From G020354645 sp050053515 (lineage in GTDB: Bacteria; Desulfobacterota; Desulfobacteria; Desulfobacterales; G020354645): a stretch of DNA of 64,000 nucleotides. Of this stretch, positions 26,921-35,098 are shown piece by piece (the stretch's first letter is position 1; every line of letters starts with the position of its first letter). The translations under genes and the position numbers were made by a program. The notes under the pieces are model-generated. The model was not told the DNA's origin. It worked only from the letters and a program-made list of their open reading frames with translations, and did no database searches. The stretch covers positions 1 through 64,000 of the forward strand of contig JASFTQ010000001.1 of assembly GCA_050053515.1 (NCBI GenBank). The letters are read 5' to 3'.

Positions 26921-27173
26921 ACCGCAGGCTTCGACAGGCTTAACACAATATCCGGTTTTCCCATAAGCATCAGGGGTGATGGTCTTTTGGAAAATGCAAC
27001 CGTTGCGAGTTGCGTGTTACGGGTCGTGGGTTAAAAAAACGCGCAACGCCTAACCTGCCACGATCGCTTTTGCCAATACCCTACCACTCAGAGGTTACCG
27101 TTTAAAGGATACTATACTTGTAAAATATTCAGCGGGATATGATCCTAGTTAGTGTTTATTTTTTAGCTAGCTT

Positions 27174-28133
27174 CTACTGTAATATAGCGATAACTGCGAC
27201 ATATACGCCGTATAGAAAAACGAAAACGATGCCCTCCCGTCTGTCCAAAGACCGTTTTTTCCCCGTGAACATAAAACCGAACAAGAGCAGACTGGAGAGG
27301 ACCACGACCACAATATCAAGGTTGCGTGCCGGTTGAAAAGGTAGCGGTTTTATCAGGGCACTGATTCCCAGGATAAATAGAATATTGAAAATATTTGATC
27401 CCACTACATTGCCCACGGCGATCTCAACGTTTCTCTTGTAAGCTGCCATTGCCGAAGTAGCCAGTTCCGGTAGCGAGGTGCCAACCGCAACAATGGTCAG
27501 CCCCACAAGCGATTGGCTTACCCCTAAATGGGTTGCAATGGTCAAGGCACCAGCCACAATCCATTTCCCGCCCAGGATCAAACCGAACAATCCCAGTATG
27601 ATAAATACTAAGGATCTTAATAAACCATATTTTTTTGTTGGGATATGCTCCTGCACCCCTTGAATTTCTGTGGCAATGTTAACGGTGTAAAAAAGAAATA
27701 TGATGAAAAAGGAAAGAAATATCAGACCATCGGAATGCTTCAAAATGGCGGTTGGCGCCGCGTCTATTAAAATATCATTGGCCAGGATACCCATAACAAC
27801 CGCTGCCAGCAGACTAAATGGAATTTCTTTCCATACGGTGCCTTTTGTCACAGATAATGGATAAATAATAGAGGATATGCCGAGGATCAGAAGTATATTG
27901 GCGACATTGCTTCCCAATATATTTCCAATCGCAATCGCGGTATTCCCTTGAAAACTGGCAACAAGGTTGACAAAAAGTTCAGGCGTTGAGGTTCCAAAAG
28001 CGACTACCGTCAAACCGATTGCCAGTTCAGAGACCTTTAGCCGTCGTGCTACGGAAGAGGCGCCCGTCACAAGTAAATCGGCACTCTTTATCAGAATTGT
28101 AAAGCCTACAAGTAGCAATACATATGGTATCAT
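27174..28133 (-). CDS. Sodium/calcium antiporter of the CaCA family (YrbG type)
   Basis: A 319-residue membrane protein with ten predicted helices in two inverted halves. Each half holds an alpha-repeat: FGTSTPELFVN (about residue 47) and VGTSLPELATS (about 217). These sequences carry the ion-coordinating glutamates of the family. It should exchange Ca2+ (or another cation) for Na+ or H+. It is monocistronic and convergent to the mlaC-like gene. Just upstream of its ATG lies a short remnant of repeat element B. Confidence 0.93.
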   Translation of the reverse strand: MIPYVLLLVGFTILIKSADLLVTGASSVARRLKVSELAIGLTVVAFGTSTPELFVNLVASFQGNTAIAIGNILGSNVANILLILGISSIIYPLSVTKGTVWKEIPFSLLAAVVMGILANDILIDAAPTAILKHSDGLIFLSFFIIFLFYTVNIATEIQGVQEHIPTKKYGLLRSLVFIILGLFGLILGGKWIVAGALTIATHLGVSQSLVGLTIVAVGTSLPELATSAMAAYKRNVEIAVGNVVGSNIFNILFILGISALIKPLPFQPARNLDIVVVVLSSLLLFGFMFTGKKRSLDRREGIVFVFLYGVYVAVIAILQ

Positions 28134-28142
28134 ATTAACGAT

Positions 28143-28199
28143 AAAAATTTGTCCCCTGCCTGCACCTCAGGTAATCGGCATGCGGTTTTAACAATCACT
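28143..28199. repeat. Remnant of repeat element B terminus
   Basis: The 57 bp resemble the right terminal repeat of element B at 57.13-57.18 kb. Both contain AAAAATTT, CCCCTGCC and CACCTC in the same order and end with AACAATCACT versus GACAAGCACT. The other end of the element is not found nearby, so this is a decayed solo end. Confidence 0.45.
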
Positions 28200-28326
28200 C
28201 TGTGTGCAAAAAAAACCTGAAGGAGTATCGATCATGTGGAAAAATTTGCCGTTTAATATAATAATGTGTTAAAGCTGGTTTAAGGTTTCACATGTTAATC
28301 AATATTTAATTGAAAGGTAAAAAGAG

Positions 28327-28941
28327 ATGGACCGTTTAAAATCCTTTATTAAGACCTCAATTATAGGTGGTTTGGCGGTAATTCTGCCCACCGCCCTTTT
28401 GATTATTATTTTCAAATGGCTATTTGTCAAAATAACCGACATAATTCAACCCCTGACAAATCTTTTTGTCACCAAAACAAAATTTCAGGAGGCTGCTGCC
28501 GATGTGATCGTTATCGCCATAATGTTGGCTGTATTCTTTACTGTCGGTATATTTGTCAGAACCAAAATCGGCCAGCTGATACAGGAGTATTTTGAAGGCC
28601 ACCTTTTAAAAATAGCTCCGGGCTATACGACGATTAAAGCCATTGTCACCCAATTTTTTAACCGCAAAAAATCGCCTTTTTCCACGGTTGCCCTGGTGCA
28701 GGCCTTTGAAAATGACACCTTAATGACGGCCTTCATCACCGATCAACACGACAGCGGCCTTTATACCGTATTTGTTCCTACAGGCCCCAACCCGACCACC
28801 GGCTTTGTGTTCCATCTTAAAGAACAATACGTCCATCCGATTGGTGTGTCGGTTCAGGAAGCCTTTCAGACCATCATTGGCTGCGGTGCGGGCTCCGATA
28901 ACATTATCAATTCTTACACACAACAAGTTTCGGATCTTTAG
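28327..28941 (+). CDS. DUF502 family membrane protein
   Basis: A 204-residue protein with two strong N-terminal membrane helices (about residues 12-36 and 60-84) and a soluble C-terminal domain. The pattern RLKSFIKTSIIGGLAVILPTA at the start and the mid-section motif ending FVPTGPNPTTGFVF are characteristic of DUF502. The family has no settled function; in plants a DUF502 protein (COV) affects development. It has an AAAGGT ribosome site and stands alone between two minus-strand membrane protein genes. Confidence 0.88.
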   Translation: MDRLKSFIKTSIIGGLAVILPTALLIIIFKWLFVKITDIIQPLTNLFVTKTKFQEAAADVIVIAIMLAVFFTVGIFVRTKIGQLIQEYFEGHLLKIAPGYTTIKAIVTQFFNRKKSPFSTVALVQAFENDTLMTAFITDQHDSGLYTVFVPTGPNPTTGFVFHLKEQYVHPIGVSVQEAFQTIIGCGAGSDNIINSYTQQVSDL

Positions 28942-29005
28942 GTTGTGATTCCCCTGCACCAAAATGCCCCGTTTATGGTTGCAAGGAGCTCCCCTGAATC
29001 AAGTT

Positions 29006-30025
29006 TTAAATACCTTGCAGCAGACGTCCTAAGATATCCGCGCCGGTTATCACCCGCCTTTCACCCTTTGCCCAGACTAAAATGATGTCGCGATCGATGA
29101 CTACCTTACCGGTGCGCTGAGAATGTGATTTTAAATGTAAAAGAACTTTTCCCAATGGAAGTTTTGTGTCTTTTACAATGACGGGTCGATGGCAGTAGCA
29201 GTGAGGATCAATTTCTCCTGATTCAAAAAGAACATCTCTCAAAAAGCCGTCAGAGTCCAGAACCAGGTAAGGTTCTTCTGTAGTATCCGTAATTAGCACC
29301 CATTTTTTTCCTGAAACCTCGATTTTTTTTAAAAACGGATCGTCAGTTGTGCGTTCAAATTTCGGGAAAATAGGCAGACTATTTTCAACAGGAAGGGCAA
29401 TTATACTTTTAGGATCGATCTTTTCTCCCTCTTCAATTACCAACAGGTCATCTATGGCTAAGAAATTTAATGCACCTATTCCTTCCAAACGATCAATTTC
29501 AGACCTATTTGTCTCAATATGTTTTTTTATCACTTCCCGCAAACCTCTTTCGCGGAAATATTGGATGCTTTCGGCACCGAGCCACATGTCCAGAACTTTT
29601 GCTGTAGACTTGGCCGCCGGATACAAAAGGATTTGATAGAGCCGCAACAGCGGTGCAAGCCTCGACGCCATGCGCATGGCATGGCGCGAAAAATAAGCCT
29701 GGGGCATTATCTCACCGACAAAGGTGATCACCACGGTTGAAAACAAAAATGCCCAAACTCCGGTCATTACTGAATTTGAAATCAATGTCAGCAAGACGTT
29801 GATTCCGACATTTCCCCAAAGTATGGTTGTTAACAGAAAATTCGAGTCTTGTCTCATATGGAGGATTTTTATAGCATCGCGATTTCCAGTGGATGCTTCC
29901 ACCTCCAGTCTGAGCCGGCTGATGCTAAACAGTGCTAAATTAAGGCCGGAGAACATAGCGGATTGGGTGATGCAAAAAAAAATGCCTGCCCAAGTGCCTG
30001 CTGAAGTGAAATACGGTTCATTCAT
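29006..30025 (-). CDS. DUF21/CNNM-type membrane protein
   Basis: A 339-residue protein with a DUF21 membrane domain in the first 150 residues, containing SGLNLALFSISRLRLEVEAS and the VGEIMPQAYFSRHA block that corresponds to GE-(Q/A)-x-PK in CNNM/CorB proteins. The following region resembles a diverged CBS pair rather than a canonical one. There is no CorC domain. The family is linked to divalent cation export or transport. It is a second, divergent member besides the one at 8.9 kb. It starts at an ATG with only a weak ribosome site. Confidence 0.82.
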   Translation of the reverse strand: MNEPYFTSAGTWAGIFFCITQSAMFSGLNLALFSISRLRLEVEASTGNRDAIKILHMRQDSNFLLTTILWGNVGINVLLTLISNSVMTGVWAFLFSTVVITFVGEIMPQAYFSRHAMRMASRLAPLLRLYQILLYPAAKSTAKVLDMWLGAESIQYFRERGLREVIKKHIETNRSEIDRLEGIGALNFLAIDDLLVIEEGEKIDPKSIIALPVENSLPIFPKFERTTDDPFLKKIEVSGKKWVLITDTTEEPYLVLDSDGFLRDVLFESGEIDPHCYCHRPVIVKDTKLPLGKVLLHLKSHSQRTGKVVIDRDIILVWAKGERRVITGADILGRLLQGI

Positions 30026-30232
30026 TTTGCCAAATCTCCCAAAGCTGGTTTCAAAATATTACTTTTTATCTGCCTGTGACGAGCTCAGTCAAGACATTTG
30101 CGACTTTCGATGCCGCCATAGCTCTTTGGCGTCTGAAGCTTGTTCCACAAATTTGGGGAACTCGGGCTGACTTACTTAAAGAGTGTCAACCAGATGTAAT
30201 CCAATTATTAAATTACGACATTTTTGATTCGG

Positions 30233-31608
30233 CTACCCAGAGAGCTTTGGAAGTAAAAACGAAGCGAAGCTCAGAACGAAAAAAAACCGCACATATCGGT
30301 GATTGTCGTCAGTAGGGGGCCGGATGCCAAAGCCGGGTCGGTTCTCATACCGCGTAAGATTAATGGAGCAAGTCCGCCAAAACTCACTGCAACCAGTGTA
30401 TTGGCAGCCAGCGAGACGCTGACAACCAAACCCAGATAGGGATTACCTTTCCACAGCAATGCTGCCCCACCGAGTAGACATCCGAGCACAATGCCGTTTA
30501 TGATTCCAATTGAGGATTCTTTCGTTAAAACACGTATCAATTCGCGAGGCCGAACCAATCCCAGCGTCAACTCTCGAATGCTGACAGCCACCGCTTGATT
30601 GCCGGAACAGCCGCTCATATCCGATATGATGGGGAGAAAAACTGCAAGCACGATCGCCTTTTCCAGAGGGTCCTGATATAATGCGATTACACTGGCGGCA
30701 ATGATGTTGAGTACGATGTTGATGCTGAGCCATGAAAGCCGGCGTGAAGATCTTTTGAACAAAGGCATCGTTCTATGTTCTTCGCCACCCACGATACCGG
30801 CAAATTTTAAAAACAACTGGTTGTTTTGCCGGTTGGCGGCCTCTCTGACCGAAACACTCCGAACGACACCCATAAGTACTCCGTCATCGCTGACAACTGG
30901 TACCCCTAGAAAGGAATATTGTCGGAAAAAATCCTTTAAGTCGCTTAATGACGTTTTGACATTTACGTGGAGGGGTTTTTTGATCATAATCTCACTGATA
31001 CTCTTGCTTCGGGGGGCCATCAGAAGATCCAGCAGCCGCAGGACTCCGATTAGCCGGGCTGAGCCGGAAACCACATATGCATACTGTGGATATCGTAATC
31101 CGAGTATGCCTCACCCTGGGCACGAAGATCATCCAACACATCTTTGACCAGCATATCCCCGCCGTAGGACAGATATTCGTTAATCATCAAAGCGCCGGCA
31201 GTGTTTTCAGGACAGCTCGTCAATTGCCGGATTTCTTTGGCCCTATTGGGTTTGATATCCTGCAATATCAACTCGGCATCGTCTTGCCTGAGTTTTCTGA
31301 GGATACGGGCCTGCTGGCCGCTGCCCATTTCCCGAACAATCGGTACTGCATCTGAAGGGATTAAACGCTCGACGACGCCGGACGCGCCCAATCCTGATAT
31401 TTTTGAAATGAGAGCAGCCGATCTTTCCGGTCCTATCAATTCAAGCCGGCGGGCTTGATCTTATTGATCTAGGCGGGTGATATAGGGCAATTTGTGCCGA
31501 TGATAATTTTTCGAGAAAGGCTATAATTTGCGGGCCGTTTCTCGTCTGAATCACATGATATAGGGTCATGCGGTTATCTTCCGTTTCTTTTTCAACCTCT
31601 ACTGTCAT
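30233..31608 (-). pseudogene. mgtE: Decayed magnesium transporter gene mgtE
   Basis: All parts of MgtE can be read, but not in one frame. The true start is an ATG at 31608 behind GGGAG, reading TVEVEKETEDNRMTLYHVIQ. A frameshift near 31490 and a TAA at 31463-31461 precede the helical N-domain (31460-31080). A second frameshift near 31075 separates this from the CBS pair and the membrane domain (SDMSGCSGNQAVA, DPALASGPLLTTITD). A third lies in a T8 tract at 30291-30284: one extra T would restore the normal end FVLSFASFLLPKLSG before TAG at 30233. It follows pit by about 80 bp. It is either a pseudogene or a low-quality stretch of assembly. Confidence 0.85.
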
Positions 31609-31690
31609 ATTATATCTCCCGCTCCATAATTGGCCTTATCTGATTATTCGTCTCGGTCATAACCCCCCGAATGGCATCAGCATGCTTTTC

Positions 31691-32632
31691 TTAACTCGGT
31701 ACGTATCGCAGGTGGATGGTAAAAAAAAGAACCACCGCTATGAAACAAGCGATGGACGGTGTTAAAAACCAGCCGATCAGAATGCTGACCAGTTTACGCC
31801 GGTTGACGGTATTGATTCCCTTGACAAGACCCACCCCCAGAACCGCTCCTATTACCGCCTGGGATGTTGAAACCGGAACGCCTACAAAGGTGTAGAAATG
31901 CACCGTAACGGCCTCGGCCAAAACGACGACCATCGCCGAAAAAGGATCTAAACGCACCAGCCCTCGGCCCACAGTTTCCATTACGGGCCGGCTGAATGTC
32001 AAAATGCCCAGACCAATACTTAAACCACCAATCAGAGTGGCCGAAAATACATTCAACCGGCCGGCCCCGACAAAGACCGCAGTTACATTGGCAACATTGT
32101 TGGCACCCAGTGCATAAGCCGCATATGATCCGGCAACAATCAAAGCGATTCGGATACAGATATCGGACTTAAATAAGTCGATACGGAGTCTGCTATATGC
32201 AGCCGCCAATATCTTGTAGGCCATAATTGCCGTCAGCATGCCCCCGATAGGGGTGCCAAACCAGCAGGCAACCACTTTGCCCAATCCTGTAAAATCAACC
32301 AAACGGTTGAGAAATCCAATGCCCAGGATCGCGCCTACGGTAGCTTGAGAAGTTGAAATCGGCAGCCCGATCAGCGTCATTAACGTCACTGTAAAGGCTG
32401 CAGCCACAGACGCGACAACCGCTGCTTTAAGGGTCAGCCGAGTGAGGCCCGTAAGGGTTTCAATACCCGCCCCACCCTCCAAGAGCGCTCCCATTAATAC
32501 AAAAAAAGCCGCTAACAACGCTGCAGACCAGAACTTCAGCATCCTGGAAGATACGGCGGAACCGAATGCATTTGCAGCGTCATTGGCGCCCAGCGACCAT
32601 CCCAGAAAAATCCCACCCAGAAGAGAAAGCAC
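31691..32632 (-). CDS. PiT-family inorganic phosphate transporter
   Basis: A 313-residue membrane protein with two homologous halves. The PiT signature occurs as GWSLGANDAANAFG near the N-terminus and again as YALGANNVANVT around residue 175, with LPISTSQATVGAILG and VPVSTSQAVIGAVLG repeated. The start is a GTG that overlaps the TAG of the upstream DUF47 gene by one base (TAGTG). DUF47 proteins commonly accompany and regulate PiT carriers. It imports phosphate, often as a metal-phosphate complex, with H+ or Na+. Confidence 0.92.
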   Translation of the reverse strand: MLSLLGGIFLGWSLGANDAANAFGSAVSSRMLKFWSAALLAAFFVLMGALLEGGAGIETLTGLTRLTLKAAVVASVAAAFTVTLMTLIGLPISTSQATVGAILGIGFLNRLVDFTGLGKVVACWFGTPIGGMLTAIMAYKILAAAYSRLRIDLFKSDICIRIALIVAGSYAAYALGANNVANVTAVFVGAGRLNVFSATLIGGLSIGLGILTFSRPVMETVGRGLVRLDPFSAMVVVLAEAVTVHFYTFVGVPVSTSQAVIGAVLGVGLVKGINTVNRRKLVSILIGWFLTPSIACFIAVVLFFTIHLRYVPS

Positions 32633-33282
32633 TAGATTCGCCTTTTCAGGTTAATTATATTTACCCGTTTCGATACGCGGTCTGCCTGATCCGAAATTTC
32701 ACCCATTACAATAACCATCTCTTTTAGCTGCAACTTGAGAAAGGGCTCGAGATCGGAGTCGAAAAGTTTGATGATGATTCGACGCTCAATATGGTCACAA
32801 TGACTCTCGTTTTGATCAATGGTCGAAAGCAATGTCTTGATCCCCTCCTTTTTCTTGAGCATCACATCAATTTGCTTGATCATCAGATCGCAACTTTCCA
32901 GCGAAACCCGGATAAGCTCCTGGATGTCCAGCTTGAGGAATTCCGGAAAAAAGAGCTTTTGGGTGCGGAGCATATTCAAAATTTGCTCAAAAGAGCGCGG
33001 GATCTCATCAACTTTTTCCAGCAGGCCCATGATATCCTCGCGCGACTCGGGAATCAGTGCCCGGCTGTACATCAGTTGATTAATTTCTTCCCGAATTTCA
33101 TCGGCTACGGATTCAAATTTGTGGGTCTGGTCCATCAGAAAACAAAAATCGTCACTGACGCCCTCCTTCAGGCAAAGATTCATGGCCTTGGCAAAATGGT
33201 CTTGAATCATACCAAGGTTTTCCAGGTAGTCGTAAATCAATTTTTCCAGTTGGTGCTCTTTTCGAAATAAAAAATTTAACAT
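32632..33282 (-). CDS. DUF47 (PhoU-like) regulator of phosphate transport
   Basis: About 216 residues, all helical, with the pattern FRKEHQLEKLIYDYLENLG at the N-terminus and VADEIREEINQLMYSR around residue 70, as in the DUF47/TIGR00153 PhoU-like family. The start is placed at the ATG at 33282, which has a TTGGAGCC site; the frame extends 10 codons further but without support. It overlaps the pit gene start by one base. Proteins of this family bind metal ions and are thought to control the partner PiT carrier. Confidence 0.9.
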   Translation of the reverse strand: MLNFLFRKEHQLEKLIYDYLENLGMIQDHFAKAMNLCLKEGVSDDFCFLMDQTHKFESVADEIREEINQLMYSRALIPESREDIMGLLEKVDEIPRSFEQILNMLRTQKLFFPEFLKLDIQELIRVSLESCDLMIKQIDVMLKKKEGIKTLLSTIDQNESHCDHIERRIIIKLFDSDLEPFLKLQLKEMVIVMGEISDQADRVSKRVNIINLKRRI

Positions 33283-33305
33283 AATCGGCTCCAATTCAGG
33301 TCTGA

Positions 33306-33917
33306 TTAACAAACCGGATATTTTCCCTGCGCAAGCTCCAGGCAGAATCTGTTGATATCGCCAAACGCTTGATTAAAGATTTCTTTAACTTCCCTGGATA
33401 CACCCCGCAATGTCTGGCCCTTCTCCAGAAGAAGCCGAGCATTGGCCATTTTGGATTTGCCGATCTGGCTCAAAAGCAGGACATAAACTTCATTGACCCC
33501 TTCAACACTTTGACATATTTTTTTTGCAAGCTGATGGGCAAGCACATTGTATACCTTACCGACATGGCTGACGGGATTCTTGCCGGCGGCAGCTTCCGTT
33601 CCCATGGGCCGGTTCATACTGATCAAACCGTTGACCCGGTTGTCCCGGCCGACCTGTCCCGAATCCGCATCTTCGGCTGAAGTGCCGGTCAGGCTCAGAT
33701 AGATTCCGCCGATTCCTCTGTCTTTGTGGTCGAGGGTGTTATGGTTCAAGGATATTTTACGAAACACGCCTTTAGAGAGGCTTGATAAGAAATCCGATAT
33801 CGCCTCCATCACGGCATCGCAGATATAATCCGGATGCCCCCTACCTTTGCGCTCGACGATTTCGACGCTCTGCCGCGTGACGGTTTGCTGCCCTTTGAGT
33901 GTTTCTATAAGAATCAT
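33306..33917 (-). CDS. Shortened archaeal-type S-adenosylmethionine synthetase
   Basis: A 203-residue protein that matches both ends of the approximately 400-residue archaeal-type AdoMet synthetase. The N-terminal part has EIVERKGRGHPDYICDAVME (about residues 20-39). It then passes directly to the C-terminal third, LTGTSAEDADSGQVGRDNRV and EAAAGKNPVSHVGKVYN. About 240 residues of the middle, with much of the substrate site, are absent while the frame stays open. The ATG at 33917 has an AGGTGAT site. It is the first gene of an operon with DUF47 and pit (23 bp gap). It may be a decaying gene or a protein with a new, non-synthetic role. Confidence 0.8.
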   Translation of the reverse strand: MILIETLKGQQTVTRQSVEIVERKGRGHPDYICDAVMEAISDFLSSLSKGVFRKISLNHNTLDHKDRGIGGIYLSLTGTSAEDADSGQVGRDNRVNGLISMNRPMGTEAAAGKNPVSHVGKVYNVLAHQLAKKICQSVEGVNEVYVLLLSQIGKSKMANARLLLEKGQTLRGVSREVKEIFNQAFGDINRFCLELAQGKYPVC

Positions 33918-33926
33918 TGTGATCAC

Positions 33927-34395
33927 CTGTTAGAGTTAGCCGTTAAAAAATTTTTACACCAGCGCCCCGGTTTGAAAAAAGACGCACACGATTTTACTTC
34001 TCAGGCAATTGGCATGCCAGGTTGTCGTCCATAATCGCCATGCCGGGGTCAACCTATATGGCTCTCGTATGAATATATCAATTAGATTGGTAAAAATGAT
34101 AAATTTAAGGAAAATCGTATATAAAAAAACATCGAGATGAAGCTAAGAGATCCTGAGAATTTAAAAAAGCAGAACTTCGAGTTCTGATATTTATCAATAG
34201 CGGAATTCCTTTTTCCTCTTAAAGCGACGCAGGACCAAGAACAACTGACCCACTGAGCGCTTTCGCTCTCAATATATCTGGCACGGGTATTGCTCTCCAT
34301 ATAATATAAGAGGATTGCTGTCGAACGAAAACCGGTATTTGGCGTCGTCATTAAAATCCGCAGTGAAAAATTACACAGGGTTTAAGGGGGTTGCC
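33927..34395. other. Divergent intergenic region
   Basis: About 470 bp between the AdoMet-synthetase-like gene and the clpP-like gene, which are transcribed away from each other. I see no promoter of good quality, no RNA gene and no repeat copy here. Confidence 0.45.
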
Positions 34396-35013
34396 GTGGC
34401 CATTATCATACCCATGATCATCGAACGAGACAGTCGTGGCGAGCGCGCTTATGATATATACTCCCGACTGCTGAAAGATCGGATTATTATTTTAGGGGCC
34501 GCCTTGAATGATGAGGTGGCCAATTTGCTCATCGCCCAACTGCTTTTTCTGGAATCCGAAGACCCGGATAAAGACATTAATTTTTATATCAATTCACCGG
34601 GTGGGTTGGTCACTTCAGGCCTGGCCGTGTATGACACGATGCAGTACATCAATCCTGACATCACTACGGTTTGCCTGGGGCAAGCCACCAGCATGGCGGC
34701 TTTTTTGCTGGCTGCCGGCACCAAGGGCAAACGCTATTCACTGCCGAATTCCAGGATATTAATCCGCCAACCGATGGGTTCATTTCGAGGACAGGCATCT
34801 GATATCGAAATTCACGCCAAGGAAATTATTCGAATGAAAGAGACCTTAAACCGTATCCTAGCCAGACACACCGACAGATCATATGAGCAAATTCAGGCGG
34901 ATACGGATCGGGACTATTATATGAGCAGCGAGGAAGCCAAGGTCTATGGTCTAATTGATTTTGTCATCAGAAATCGGAACGATCTCTTTCAGTTGCAGCA
35001 GAAAGCAGCCTAA
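34396..35013 (+). CDS. ClpP-like protein lacking the catalytic histidine
   Basis: A 205-residue protein closely following ClpP: SRGERAYDIYSRLLKDRII, NSPGGLVTSGLAVYDTMQ, GQATSMAAFLLAAG. The frame is open from 34315, but the GTG at 34396 has a strong AAGGGGG site and gives the normal ClpP length. The nucleophile is Ser99 and the acid Asp173 (in DRDYYMS). The expected His in the motif RxxIHQP is replaced: the sequence reads RILIRQP with Arg124 (codon CGC, 34765-34767). The rest of the fold looks intact, as in the ClpR subunits of plastids and cyanobacteria. No ClpX or ClpA is encoded nearby. A GDH-CBS fusion follows 85 bp later. Confidence 0.88.
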   Translation: MAIIIPMIIERDSRGERAYDIYSRLLKDRIIILGAALNDEVANLLIAQLLFLESEDPDKDINFYINSPGGLVTSGLAVYDTMQYINPDITTVCLGQATSMAAFLLAAGTKGKRYSLPNSRILIRQPMGSFRGQASDIEIHAKEIIRMKETLNRILARHTDRSYEQIQADTDRDYYMSSEEAKVYGLIDFVIRNRNDLFQLQQKAA

Positions 35014-35098
35014 AGGCGAATTAGAATACCGCTACTCGGCAGAAAACGATTTATTTCAAGCAGAAACGAGTCCTAACACAAAAAGGAGTAGCCAATCG

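Noticed and set aside
30076..30315. Plus-strand open frame between the DUF21 gene and mgtE
   Set aside because: No ribosome site or family pattern, and its end runs over the true 3' end of mgtE.
30271..31439. Two separate genes, an MgtE C-terminal protein and an MgtE N-domain protein
   Set aside because: The two overlapping frames, the frame upstream of 31461 and the frame below 30285 together give one ordinary MgtE. Separate genes would lack sensible starts, and the N-terminal piece would begin at a TTG inside the domain.
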